A DNA stretch of 55,307 bases. Source: a virus. Below the pieces are notes generated by a model. It worked only from the letters and a program-made list of their open reading frames with translations, had not been told where the DNA came from and ran no database searches. Shown here one piece after another: positions 30,196 through 39,892 of the stretch (the first letter of the stretch is position 1; each line of letters starts with the position of its first letter). The translations under genes and the position numbers were made by a program. The stretch covers positions 1 to 55,307 of the IMG/VR virus record IMGVR_UViG_3300033143_003628; one strand, written 5' to 3'.

Positions 30196-30528
30196 TCATT
30201 CTATCATAGAAATTTCTTCTAGCAAACTAGGATCTCTTAGCTTCCCAGGTGCACCAAAATAATGGCGCAGAACATTTGTGTCTTTCTTAAATTCTATCGG
30301 TGCGGTTGAAAAAGTTAAATGCTTTTTTATTTTCGAATCAAGTTCGTTGTCACTTAAGTTCTTTTCGTGTTGTTCTTTTGATATGAGCACTTCCCAATGT
30401 TTTTTATCTGCTTTGAAGTTATCCCATACTAAAACCGGGTCGCAAGCGTATTGCGGCCATGTGATCCCGCCTTCGGCGTCCACCGTGGGGACGGGCTCGA
30501 CGGCTAGAAATATGTGAACATTTCTCAT
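30196..30528 (-). CDS. Hypothetical protein, possible fibre chaperone (110 aa)
   Basis: Follows the large fibre gene with an ATGA overlap. 110 residues, mixed. Small genes in this position are often fibre-assembly chaperones or caps; no sequence motif confirms it. Confidence 0.5.
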   Translation of the reverse strand: MRNVHIFLAVEPVPTVDAEGGITWPQYACDPVLVWDNFKADKKHWEVLISKEQHEKNLSDNELDSKIKKHLTFSTAPIEFKKDTNVLRHYFGAPGKLRDPSLLEEISMIE

Positions 30529-32534
30529 GATAATTTAAAACCTACGTTAGTTGGATAAACGATTGTTCTAATATCAGAAAGAATCCCGGCGAATTGTGTT
30601 ATACCATCATACCGCGCGCCTACTTCTATTCTGTCAACGTCGTCGGGCATGTCCGCGGTTGCGTCAACGGTTCCATCCGTTGTGCCTTCTATACATGTTA
30701 AATTATCCGTTTCCCATAATATAGAGCATCGTTTTATATTACCGTCGACAACATCAGAGACCACGTTTGCAGTTCCATTATTCCCGGCCGTTGCCATGCT
30801 TGTTATTGTAAAACGATCATTACTGGTAATACTAGATTCCACTCTATCATTTGCCGAGCCGCCGTCGTTTATTGATATACCTCTTTTTGTTGTCTGATTA
30901 TCGAAGTCAGGAAATAAAAAATCCGCAACAATCGTTCCTTGTCCAATATCTTCGCCGCCTATATTTGCGCCTGCAATAAATCTTAGTTGATCTTTTAATC
31001 GCGTCGTCGTTGCCCCCGCGGCCGTTGGAACGTAACTAGTTGCAAAATCATGTAGCTCTATTTGCGCTCCATACATGTACATATCGACACCGCCGCCGCC
31101 GGAGTATGTGTCGTCGTTGTCGGCCGTACAACTCAAAATTTGACACGTGTGAGCCGCAACCGTTCCGTCAAAGGTTATCCAAAAACGATATAAACTATTG
31201 ACCCAGGGATGAGGAAAAACGTGCGCCGTGCAGCCACCTCCCACCGTCCCTATTCCGCCCGTGTCCGCATTAAAATACGCATAACAGTTTGCGACCGTGA
31301 CGTTTTCGAGCTTGATCCAATCGTTATTTCCAGGTTTATTCCAACAGGAAAACGAATATGGATCGGCGGTTAATGTCACATCATCAGAAACGCCGTGTTG
31401 ATTATCGCTCGCATCGCCCTCGAAACTGGAGACTGAATTTGCGATCCCGTCCGGCCCGCTGGCCTGATCGTCTAAAACCGTGTCTCCGACATCTAAAAGA
31501 TCCCAGTTTGTAAAGTCTTTTGAATATCCGAATAAGTTTGTGATTTGTGGTTCGATTAAAGCGCCCTGTATTTCTCTATTTGAATATCCGTTGACCTGGC
31601 GGATCCACTCTTCGCCGACGTAATATTCTTTAAATAATCCGGTTGATTTGTCGTATTTTGTCAGATATGCCGGATCGTCGCGCGTGATAACCGTCGGCGT
31701 TGCGGTCCCGGCGGCAAGTTGCGGATAAGACCCTTGAAATAATGCGAATTGTTCCGTGGCGATTAGTGCCCACTCGACAGGACCGGCCGCGCCTTCCTGA
31801 AACCAAGCGTCGTGTATATATAGCGAAAGAAAAGCGATGTTATTTTTATAAGGAGATCCACCCGTCACACTGGCACCTATAGACAAATTGGTAGCGTTTG
31901 TCATAGTTGCAATTCCACTTAAGTCATCGCCCGCTCCACTGACAATGCCGCTGATATACCATTTTGCCCCGTTGGCCGATCCTTCCGAGCGATTAATAAA
32001 ACACATGCCCCAGTACCATGTTTCATTTAAAAGAGTACCGGTATCGACCGTGGCCGTTGCTGTTGTTCCATCTTCAATAATAAACCGTAACGTATTAGTT
32101 GTATGATGGAATTGTACCTGATAACCCTCATTTGCTCCATTCCGTTTTGAAACAAAATTTTCAACAGTCCCTCCGGCTGGTGGCGTTTTTACAATAACTA
32201 TAGCCGCAATGTCTTCAGTTGTTATATCTGCGAAAACTGCACCCGCTGCGGTGTAATACGTCGTACCATCGAATAGACAAGAATCATCCGCCCAACCCTG
32301 ACCCGGCGATCCGTTGTTGTAGGTTGGATTGCCTGCGATTTTCGAAAGCACCTCACCGTCTAACCATGGATCTAAATTCGTGGCGTCCGCGTCCCCTAGT
32401 TTATAACGAAAAACCGGTTCTTTAGTAACTCCGTTTACCGTTAAATTTCTAGGTAATTTATGCACCCCGTTTCGCGAAGCATACGCCCGAAAAGGATACA
32501 TGGGTGTTTCGATGCCTTGGATTAATCCGTACAT
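30525..32534 (-). CDS. LamG/concanavalin-like tail fibre protein
   Basis: 669 residues. The N-terminal half contains a LamG-like jelly roll (YTAAGAVFADI to NNIAFLSLYIHD, about 90-240) and the C-terminal half a second one; the FATSYVPT...TTTRLKD segment between them is typical of phage carbohydrate-binding modules. Probably a host glycan-binding fibre. Few TGTGACA motifs occur here compared with the next gene, hinting at separate origin. Confidence 0.7.
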   Translation of the reverse strand: MYGLIQGIETPMYPFRAYASRNGVHKLPRNLTVNGVTKEPVFRYKLGDADATNLDPWLDGEVLSKIAGNPTYNNGSPGQGWADDSCLFDGTTYYTAAGAVFADITTEDIAAIVIVKTPPAGGTVENFVSKRNGANEGYQVQFHHTTNTLRFIIEDGTTATATVDTGTLLNETWYWGMCFINRSEGSANGAKWYISGIVSGAGDDLSGIATMTNATNLSIGASVTGGSPYKNNIAFLSLYIHDAWFQEGAAGPVEWALIATEQFALFQGSYPQLAAGTATPTVITRDDPAYLTKYDKSTGLFKEYYVGEEWIRQVNGYSNREIQGALIEPQITNLFGYSKDFTNWDLLDVGDTVLDDQASGPDGIANSVSSFEGDASDNQHGVSDDVTLTADPYSFSCWNKPGNNDWIKLENVTVANCYAYFNADTGGIGTVGGGCTAHVFPHPWVNSLYRFWITFDGTVAAHTCQILSCTADNDDTYSGGGGVDMYMYGAQIELHDFATSYVPTAAGATTTRLKDQLRFIAGANIGGEDIGQGTIVADFLFPDFDNQTTKRGISINDGGSANDRVESSITSNDRFTITSMATAGNNGTANVVSDVVDGNIKRCSILWETDNLTCIEGTTDGTVDATADMPDDVDRIEVGARYDGITQFAGILSDIRTIVYPTNVGFKLS

Positions 32535-32538
32535 TCTA

Positions 32539-35500
32539 TCAAGTTCCTAGTGTGTAATAACCAAGCCAAATTCCAGATACACCGATGTCGTGACCGTAAT
32601 CATTTGCCACACCTGTGTCCCTTACTAAATTAAACATTACAGTTTCCCACGCAGCTAAATTCGTTATAGGTACTGCTCCGCTCGCCGCAGTCAAACAATT
32701 ATCATATTGAGCATCGACACCCGCACCTACCATATCCGCAATAGTAGAAGTTGCAGGTGTGCCAGGAAAAGCGCTTACACTTAACGAATCACCTTGACCT
32801 ATCGAATAGCCATCGAGTTCAAATGCAATCGCTTCAGTTCCGGCAGGTGCGTCACTTGAGATCCAACACTGGACACGAAAGATCACATTTTCGGTAGCAT
32901 CTATATCTGGATCAACCGGCCATGGAATAGTAACTTGCTCGTCGCTGGCAGTATCAAAATTTCTAATTCTCACCTGACCTGGCAAGTCCGCAAGTAGCGT
33001 AACATACTCAGGTTCACTTGCGCCATTTTCCGGCCATTGGATTGGAACGAAAACCCACTTAAGCTGGCGAACTTTTGTGACACCCGTTGGATTCAAATTG
33101 ATGTCACCGGACGCACCAAAGGTTATGTCGCCACCATCTGCAGTAATACCAATTGTGGCGCCGCCTAATGTTAACGCATCGTCCGCATCGATTTCGATGT
33201 CGTCTTCGGCGTCGAGAAGTATATCCGCACCGCTTTCACCTGGGTCAGTTGCGATTAAACTAATGTTACCCGCACTCGCCGAAAGCGTTATGCCACCAAC
33301 ACCAGCAGCTAACTCATAACTATAAAGTTCAGATGTGACATACATCCACTCGTTAGTTGTATCGACGAGAGCGGTCCAATGGTGTCCGCCGTGGTTTCCG
33401 CCGCCGTCTATTATAAATCCGTCAAGGTCGTCAGTTGTGACAAGATTCAAATCGACCGTGATGTTTGTCGCTGTAAATCCTATAGATACCGCATCCGTCG
33501 CATCACCAGAAATAATAGTTATCGTCGGGTCGCCCGCGCCGGTCTCGGCATTGATTGTTACATCTGCATCCCCGGTCGAATTATTGTCTGCCTCCAATAT
33601 CAGATTTACCGCACCTGCACCGCTCCCGACATGCTGAACGGCCATGTCGAGACCACCCTCAGTACTATTCGTTTGATAATAGCTTGTCTCTATATCGTTT
33701 GCACCGAATAAAAATGCGTTAGCTACCGATTGGAATTCCAAACCCAAAAAGTCATCAAGAGTTTTATCGATGATAAGAGCCGGGACGGCGTTTGTGACGT
33801 CCGCCTGTTGTATCGTCAAAGCCGCGTCATTACTTGCTGCAGGTGCGTCAATTATCATCGACCCATTAGAAACATTCACCTGAACTATTCCACCGTCCGC
33901 CTCAATTGTTACGGTTGCACCTGCGAGATCTACCGCACCATCGGAATCGATACCGACCGCACCTGTAGAATTAATATCAAAAGTTCCAGATGTGACATAA
34001 GCCGCATTTTGCAGAGCGGTTTCCAAATCCATTGCGTTATTTGCTTTTCGAATAAGTCGCCAGTATTCAGTACCAACGCCATCGAAAACCTGGAAGCCAT
34101 CTACTGTGCCTACGTTATCACCTAGATTAACATTTAACGAAATTTCACCTGTCGGCGCGAAAGTTAAATCACCCTGACCTTGTGCGTTATCGATTGTGAC
34201 AAGTGCCGGAACCGCACCGAAATTATCGTAGCCATCATCGAGGTCGCCCGCGCCACCGCCGCCCGCCGCCTGGTTCAAAGCATTTATTAGTGACACCTGA
34301 CCATAGTTAGCAACGAACGTTGTCCATTCTGCCGTCGCATTCGTTAAAGCCAAGACCGCTGCTTTTGTTGAAGCTCCGCGATACCCGTCGTCAAAAGTTA
34401 CAACTGTGCCATCGGCGGCAATTGCAACCGTTGCACCGCCTAAAATCAAACCGGCATCGGAATCAATTGTGGCGACACTTGTAGAATCAATATCAAAAGT
34501 CCCACTTGCATTAAAATCAATATTTCTTAATGCAGTTTCAATGTCTGCAAGATTCGCACTCTTTCGAATTACATTGAAATAATCAGCACCGCACACAACT
34601 GAAAATCCATCGGAAGTGTTTGTGACATTAACTATATTAACAACAAACGAATAATCACCGGCTCCCGGTGTAGCAGTTATGTCGCCGCCATCGGAATTCA
34701 ACGCCACAGTTGCGCCCGAAATAGTTGTACCAATAGCAGAATCGATTACAACATCACCAGTGGCAGCGACATCAAAAGTTCCAGATGTGGCATAAGCCGC
34801 ATTTTGTAGAGCGGTCTCTAAATCGATTTTATTAGCAGCCTTGCGAATGAGTCGCCAGTATTCAGTACCGACACCATCAAAAACCTGGAAGCCATCGGCA
34901 GCATTTGTGACATTACCTAAATCAATGTTAAAAGAAAAATCGCCAGTAAGATCCCATGTGACATCGCCCTGACCCTGCGCGTTATCAACAACAATTGTGG
35001 CAGGGACCGCACCGAAATTATTATACCCATCATCTAAATCGACACCACCGCCGCCGCCACCGACCGCTTGGTTCAAAGCGTTTATTAGTGACACCTGACC
35101 ATAGTTAACTACATAGGTGTCATATTCAGCAGAATTGTTTGCTAAGTCTAACGCCGCCGCAAGTGTCGAAGCACCACGATACCCATCGTCAAAAGAAACA
35201 GTTGTGCCATCGGCAGCAATCGCAACCGTGCTGCCACCAAGAGTCAGAGCGGCAGCGGTATCAATTGTGACAGTGCCAGCGGCAGTTATGCCGAACGCTG
35301 CGCTGGTCGTATAAAAAACATTTCGGAGTTGTGCTTCTAAATCTATTTCATTGTTTGCCTTACGGGTCAAACGCCAATATTCGGCGGCACCATCGTACAC
35401 CTGAAACCCGTCAGCAGTACCAGTTGTGTCACCCAAATCTATGCAATAAGAAAAAGCATTTGTTGGCTTCCACCTTAAATCGCCCTGTCCTTGCGCGTTA

Positions 35501-35697
35501 TCAATTGTGACAATCGCAGCCGCAGCACCATAAGCATTGTAGGTGGCATCTGTGTTCCCCGTCGCGGCACCAATTGCATCGAAAGCGGTCTGCACGTCCT
35601 GGTCAATCGCTTCGGCATAAGTCCAAAAATTGTCCCAGTACGGATCTGTGTACGGCGACGGAACCGGGTAACTTCTATTGGTTGTTAACACTGACAT
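32539..35697 (-). CDS. Long repetitive tail fibre/structural protein
   Basis: 1052 residues. At least three copies of a long module are visible, each with VxxDNAQGQGD, DGFQVFDG, YWRLIRKANN, DLETALQN and, in copies 1 and 2, DDGYRGAS and YGQVSLINALNQA with a Gly-rich linker. Copies start near residues 60, 219 and 471. Beta-repeat architecture fits a trimeric fibre shaft. It follows the spike gene. It is also the densest cluster of the TGTGACA motif. Confidence 0.75.
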   Translation of the reverse strand: MSVLTTNRSYPVPSPYTDPYWDNFWTYAEAIDQDVQTAFDAIGAATGNTDATYNAYGAAAAIVTIDNAQGQGDLRWKPTNAFSYCIDLGDTTGTADGFQVYDGAAEYWRLTRKANNEIDLEAQLRNVFYTTSAAFGITAAGTVTIDTAAALTLGGSTVAIAADGTTVSFDDGYRGASTLAAALDLANNSAEYDTYVVNYGQVSLINALNQAVGGGGGGVDLDDGYNNFGAVPATIVVDNAQGQGDVTWDLTGDFSFNIDLGNVTNAADGFQVFDGVGTEYWRLIRKAANKIDLETALQNAAYATSGTFDVAATGDVVIDSAIGTTISGATVALNSDGGDITATPGAGDYSFVVNIVNVTNTSDGFSVVCGADYFNVIRKSANLADIETALRNIDFNASGTFDIDSTSVATIDSDAGLILGGATVAIAADGTVVTFDDGYRGASTKAAVLALTNATAEWTTFVANYGQVSLINALNQAAGGGGAGDLDDGYDNFGAVPALVTIDNAQGQGDLTFAPTGEISLNVNLGDNVGTVDGFQVFDGVGTEYWRLIRKANNAMDLETALQNAAYVTSGTFDINSTGAVGIDSDGAVDLAGATVTIEADGGIVQVNVSNGSMIIDAPAASNDAALTIQQADVTNAVPALIIDKTLDDFLGLEFQSVANAFLFGANDIETSYYQTNSTEGGLDMAVQHVGSGAGAVNLILEADNNSTGDADVTINAETGAGDPTITIISGDATDAVSIGFTATNITVDLNLVTTDDLDGFIIDGGGNHGGHHWTALVDTTNEWMYVTSELYSYELAAGVGGITLSASAGNISLIATDPGESGADILLDAEDDIEIDADDALTLGGATIGITADGGDITFGASGDINLNPTGVTKVRQLKWVFVPIQWPENGASEPEYVTLLADLPGQVRIRNFDTASDEQVTIPWPVDPDIDATENVIFRVQCWISSDAPAGTEAIAFELDGYSIGQGDSLSVSAFPGTPATSTIADMVGAGVDAQYDNCLTAASGAVPITNLAAWETVMFNLVRDTGVANDYGHDIGVSGIWLGYYTLGT
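33981..34101 (-). repeat. Fibre module repeat, copy B
   Basis: About 121 bases nearly identical to 34776-34896; both encode the YWRLIRKA...DLETALQNAAY segment. Differences are mostly at third codon positions. Confidence 0.85.
34272..34309 (-). repeat. 38-base exact-like repeat in the fibre gene
   Basis: Matches 35070-35107 with one mismatch; both encode YGQVSLINALNQ. The pair lies about 800 bases apart. Confidence 0.85.
34776..34896 (-). repeat. Fibre module repeat, copy A
   Basis: Partner of 33981-34101, separated by one whole module. Such repeats allow module gain or loss by recombination. Confidence 0.85.
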
Positions 35698-35709
35698 TTA
35701 ATTTCCCTT

Positions 35710-36435
35710 TCAATTATCCGCTTTTAAATTCGATGACGCCACAGTTGCCGTTATCGGTGGAGTTCCGAACGCCGCTAACCAAGCAGTTTTTAAAGCCGCA
35801 CCGCCATCTTTGGGAAGCACTACCCAACCTGAACTAAATACAGTATGTACAGCGGCTATAAAGTCATCTACCTTTTTCGCCATCGCTACAAAATCATCTG
35901 ACACAGCTGCACCCGCCGAAGTAATCTCTACCGTACCGGCGTCTTTAATGTGTATCTGTACACCTTTTTCTTTTCCAAAAACCGCGTCACTATTGATCAC
36001 ATCCCTAAGTTTTTTAGAGTGCGGATTCCAGCCAGGTTCACAAATCGCATCTGCAATATCATGACTTCTCAAATCTATCGGATTAATCGGCACCGTTCCG
36101 GCACCCGACATATATTTATCTATCGAACGATCACAGAATTTCAATGTCACAAGGTCACCCGGTTTTAGTGGAAAGGTTATAAAAAACCCGCCGCCCCTGG
36201 GGAACTGCACCGGAACCTTTGGCATAACTTCCAACTCTACCGTTTCCACTTCACCTTCAATCGTTATCACATCTCGCATTATCAAAGGCCGCACATCTGC
36301 AACCTGGTCGGCACTATTGTACTTCTCTATTTTACCTGGCAGACAAACAAATGCTTCCGCAACCTCTTGTGAAGCAACCGCTTCTAACAATTCTTCCAGA
36401 CTTGGCGTTCTGCTCTGTCCTAATCTTCTAACCAT
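35710..36435 (-). CDS. Baseplate spike (gp138/gpV-like)
   Basis: 241 residues. After a helical start the Gp138-type OB domain is seen (VCLPGKIEKYNSADQVADVRP, FPLKPGDLVTLKFCDRS), then a beta tip and a C-terminal extension. It forms the central membrane-puncturing spike below the hub. Confidence 0.8.
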   Translation of the reverse strand: MVRRLGQSRTPSLEELLEAVASQEVAEAFVCLPGKIEKYNSADQVADVRPLIMRDVITIEGEVETVELEVMPKVPVQFPRGGGFFITFPLKPGDLVTLKFCDRSIDKYMSGAGTVPINPIDLRSHDIADAICEPGWNPHSKKLRDVINSDAVFGKEKGVQIHIKDAGTVEITSAGAAVSDDFVAMAKKVDDFIAAVHTVFSSGWVVLPKDGGAALKTAWLAAFGTPPITATVASSNLKADN

Positions 36436-37279
36436 CTACCGGTTTCCCTTCAATAGTAGTATACCAATCCTGCGCCCAAGTGTCTCCGGTATGTGCCACT
36501 TTTGTACACTTGAAAAATCCGTCTACCATACGCGATTCGACTTTCACTTTTCGGCCCCCGCGAATTCCGCCGCGCAGCAGAGACTTTGCAGTGACTACCC
36601 CTTTTTCACCGACTTCCGGCGATCCTATTAAACCGGACGTGCGGCTTAATACTATCGCCTGTTCTTGCGTAGTTTCGTCCGGCCCCAGTACTTGAATTTG
36701 TCCGTCCTGTATCGACCACTGATAACCTGAACTCGCAAGATACTTATCTAAAATTTTTGCGGACTGTCCGTTAACAACTACACCTTCAGAAAAAGAACGG
36801 AACCCGGTACGCAGTGCACCCGCCGCCAGCTTCTTTGTTAAGTTACCGAGCCCTATTCCTAGTGAACCTGCCACATCTGATAACAATGTATTTATCGAAG
36901 TGTTAGCACCATAGGACTTTTTAAAGCGCTTTTGTGACACCGCCTTTTCGCCGTCACCAGATTCTATCGTCGAGATCCAATTGACCCCTTCCATGCGATG
37001 ATCAATAAAAGAAATGTCACCGGTATAAATTTGCTGTATCTCGTCCACATATCCCGCTTCAATAACTAACGGCCATTTCTTTTGTAAAAGTTTCCGATGT
37101 GACTCATTCAAATTCCAAACTTTTAAAGTAGCTTTATTCGGCGCACTATTGTCATCCCCTTCAACATCGAACTGACAACGTAAAGTTTCTTTTGCTTCGT
37201 CGCTTAAACTATCTGGTCGAGCTTTTATTAAAACCGTTCCAACCGTGAAAGAAAAATCCCTGTTGTAAAGTTCACTCAT
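36428..37279 (-). CDS. Baseplate hub protein (gp27/gpD-like)
   Basis: 283 residues. Beta strands with NKATLKVWNLNE near the N-terminus, YTGDISFIDHRMEGVNW, and later LDKYLASSGYQWSIQDGQI are the features of the tail hub family. It joins the tail tube to the spike. Overlaps the spike gene and the plug gene. Confidence 0.8.
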   Translation of the reverse strand: MSELYNRDFSFTVGTVLIKARPDSLSDEAKETLRCQFDVEGDDNSAPNKATLKVWNLNESHRKLLQKKWPLVIEAGYVDEIQQIYTGDISFIDHRMEGVNWISTIESGDGEKAVSQKRFKKSYGANTSINTLLSDVAGSLGIGLGNLTKKLAAGALRTGFRSFSEGVVVNGQSAKILDKYLASSGYQWSIQDGQIQVLGPDETTQEQAIVLSRTSGLIGSPEVGEKGVVTAKSLLRGGIRGGRKVKVESRMVDGFFKCTKVAHTGDTWAQDWYTTIEGKPVDG

Positions 37280-37614
37280 GTTGCTAATTCCGCTTCGTCC
37301 ATATAAGACAATTCTACATTGACACCTAAGTCCTCTTCACCAGGATCTGCAGGCAGCTCTCTTGTGTCAACAAACGAAATCATTCCTGGCGGCTGCGTTC
37401 GTTCGGCCAGTAGTCGTAACACCGGAAAATTGCTTACAACTTTTATCCCGCTTTTCACATGTGTTCCTTCGCTATCTAAAATATCAAAATACCAAAAACC
37501 TTCGCGGTCATTGTACTGAAAATCAAAGCGGTAATCTTCACCATCTAAATCAACAGTGAAATAAAATGCCTGGTCAGTCGATGCGTTCGCAATCGGTATT
37601 ATATAAACAGCCAT
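37276..37614 (-). CDS. Baseplate plug protein (Pam3 gp18-like)
   Basis: 112 residues. YRFDFQYNDREGFWYFDI followed by GIKVVSNFPVLRLL is the signature of the small plug protein known from the Pam3 baseplate. It seals the channel between tube and spike. Confidence 0.8.
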   Translation of the reverse strand: MAVYIIPIANASTDQAFYFTVDLDGEDYRFDFQYNDREGFWYFDILDSEGTHVKSGIKVVSNFPVLRLLAERTQPPGMISFVDTRELPADPGEEDLGVNVELSYMDEAELAT

Positions 37615-38219
37615 TAGAAACCTAAAAACTTTCCTATCCCATCAACACCCTTACTTAAAATAGATTTACTTTTTTTATCTTCCGATGCCGGTTTCTTATC
37701 TTTCTTTCCTTTATCTTTCGCTTTGTTGTTCGCTTTTGTGACAGGAGTTGGCAGAGCTGTCACAAGTGTTTTTACAATCAAAACCTCTTGCATAACCAAG
37801 GTGCAATCTAAAACATTCCCTGTCTCAGCATTACGCACGACACTAATGTTTTTAATCGCCATACTTTCATAGGTCCGCAAACTTGTCACAACCGTTACTA
37901 ATTCACCAGTTTTTTGGATTTCTTGTAACTTGTCATATGCCGCAGCGACTCTATCATCAGCTTTTACATTATCAGTTGTGACAGGAGACTTGGCAAACTG
38001 ACTTGCTAAATAAACTAAAGGTGTATTTGTTACACGGCCATTTAAAGAAAAAGTGATCGGTAGCTTCCTAATATGATCCGTAATTTCGCCGCCGTCTTCG
38101 ATAGGATGGTTTGTTATATCCGCTTCGTCTTCGTGGTTCTCAGAGATAGAAGCGTCAAGCTGAACGACACCAATCTTCGCTCGGACCTTTTCACCAAATA
38201 TGAGTTCTGTTAATGCCAT
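37614..38219 (-). CDS. Dit-like baseplate/tail hub protein
   Basis: 201 residues. VVQLDASISENHEDEADITNHP and the following beta strands fit the Dit-like N-terminal domain used by Pam3-like myoviruses. A Lys-rich disordered segment (about 160-185) precedes a short C-terminal helix. Lies between the tape measure and the plug. Confidence 0.75.
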   Translation of the reverse strand: MALTELIFGEKVRAKIGVVQLDASISENHEDEADITNHPIEDGGEITDHIRKLPITFSLNGRVTNTPLVYLASQFAKSPVTTDNVKADDRVAAAYDKLQEIQKTGELVTVVTSLRTYESMAIKNISVVRNAETGNVLDCTLVMQEVLIVKTLVTALPTPVTKANNKAKDKGKKDKKPASEDKKSKSILSKGVDGIGKFLGF

Positions 38220-38224
38220 ATTTG

Positions 38225-39880
38225 TTACCCTGGCGAAGCCGCCGCCTTTGCCGGAATTATTCGCTTCATCGCATTGCGCCGATCCCTAGCATTTACTTTG
38301 TCAGCTTCCTTGCCTATCTCAACCGCGAGCTTCTTTTCGTCCATGTCAGGAGTCGCCTTCACCTCTATCTTAGTATTATTAACAGGAGCGTACACAGCAG
38401 GTCCGCCAGCGCCCGCAGGAGCAGTCGCCTTTTGCCCAGTACCCGCTTCTGCTCGCATCGCCCCTAGAGCCCGTGAAGCGGCTGCTGCTTTAGCTACATT
38501 TTTACGCACTCTCTTATCCTGCTCAGATGTTCTTAGATCTTCTCCGCCGTGAATGTCGCGAGTCTTCCCTGTAAAAAGATTTTTAACAATTCCAAATGTG
38601 TCTTTTAATGCTTTAGCAATAGGTCCAATAAAATAACTTATGAACCCTTCAATAGCATCGTCCCATAATTCATCAAAGAAAATTAAAAGCTCTTTACCAA
38701 AGGTGTGAAAAGCACCTATTAAATCCGCGACTGCATCAACAGGATCTTCACTTAACTTTTGAAACCATTTAATAATATCTTTTATGTATTCACTTATTGG
38801 CAGTCCAGTCAACTCGTCCAGAGTTTCAAACAGTTTACCAAATACAGAATCCCCGCCTTCGACCCAGGTAATCAAGTCTTCAACTACTAAAATAATCAGC
38901 GCTGCTAAAATCAAAAACAAACCAAGCGGTGAAGCTAAAAATAAAAGCACTCTGCCTAATGCCGCAGCCGCTTTGCTCCAAGTTAAAAACATCAAAATAA
39001 CTAAACCGATTTTTGCAAACAAAGGTAAATTAGCTAAAAACTTTCCGGCACCCACAATCAATTTAAAAAGTATTTCTAAAAATCGACCCATACTATCGAT
39101 GGCACCTTCGTTACTTTTGAGCCAATTACCTAACGAATCAATTCCCTTTTCTAATAGTGGCAGAAATCGCAAACCGAACCTGGTTGCAATGTCACGAATA
39201 GTACCACTTAATCGTTTCGACGCATTTGCCCAACCTTCAGAAGTCTTCGCTGCGTCACCATGCGCTTTCTCTGTTTGATCTAAAATGAAATTGTAACGTA
39301 GTGCAGTCTTCTCTGCGATAGACATAGATTTAATATTTTTATTAATACCTTGACTAAGTGCAAAAGCTTTTAAAGTTGCTTCTGTTAAAATAACTCCGAA
39401 CCGTTTCATCGGTTCAGCTTCACCAGAAATAGCCGAACGTAAGGCAATCAATACATCAGGTTCAGCTGTGTCAAAAAAGCTTCCTAAATCCACCGCAAGT
39501 TCTGCAAACCGTGTACCCATCTCCGATGCTGCTAACGCATTTTTACCCATCAAAGGATTTAGCACGGCACCTAATGTCGCAGCCATCTCACGCATTGCAA
39601 ATTCAGATCGACCCGCCTCGTCCGAAAAAGATTTTGCCCAATCTAAAACCGTTTGTTGATTTTCTTCAAAAGCCGCATCGAGAACATTTAAAGTTTCATT
39701 TGCCGAACTTGCAAAATTAACAATCTTACGCACGCCCGCAAACGCAGCCCAGAGACCGAACACCGAGCCCGCGAATTCAACAACTTTTCTTTTAGCTTTA
39801 GTTAAAAGTGAATCGGCTTTTTTAAAACTGGAACTATCAGTTTTAACTCCGAGCAGGGCAACTAGTTCTCGAACGACCAT
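38225..39880 (-). CDS. Tail tape measure protein
   Basis: 551 residues, short for a tape measure and so predicting a short tail. N-terminal coiled segments, a tape-measure-like region (FSDEAGRSEFAMREMAATLG) and hydrophobic spans near 285-330 are typical. It sets tail length and helps DNA ejection. It follows the tail chaperone pair as usual. Confidence 0.85.
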   Translation of the reverse strand: MVVRELVALLGVKTDSSSFKKADSLLTKAKRKVVEFAGSVFGLWAAFAGVRKIVNFASSANETLNVLDAAFEENQQTVLDWAKSFSDEAGRSEFAMREMAATLGAVLNPLMGKNALAASEMGTRFAELAVDLGSFFDTAEPDVLIALRSAISGEAEPMKRFGVILTEATLKAFALSQGINKNIKSMSIAEKTALRYNFILDQTEKAHGDAAKTSEGWANASKRLSGTIRDIATRFGLRFLPLLEKGIDSLGNWLKSNEGAIDSMGRFLEILFKLIVGAGKFLANLPLFAKIGLVILMFLTWSKAAAALGRVLLFLASPLGLFLILAALIILVVEDLITWVEGGDSVFGKLFETLDELTGLPISEYIKDIIKWFQKLSEDPVDAVADLIGAFHTFGKELLIFFDELWDDAIEGFISYFIGPIAKALKDTFGIVKNLFTGKTRDIHGGEDLRTSEQDKRVRKNVAKAAAASRALGAMRAEAGTGQKATAPAGAGGPAVYAPVNNTKIEVKATPDMDEKKLAVEIGKEADKVNARDRRNAMKRIIPAKAAASPG

Positions 39881-39892
39881 TAAGACTCCAAT

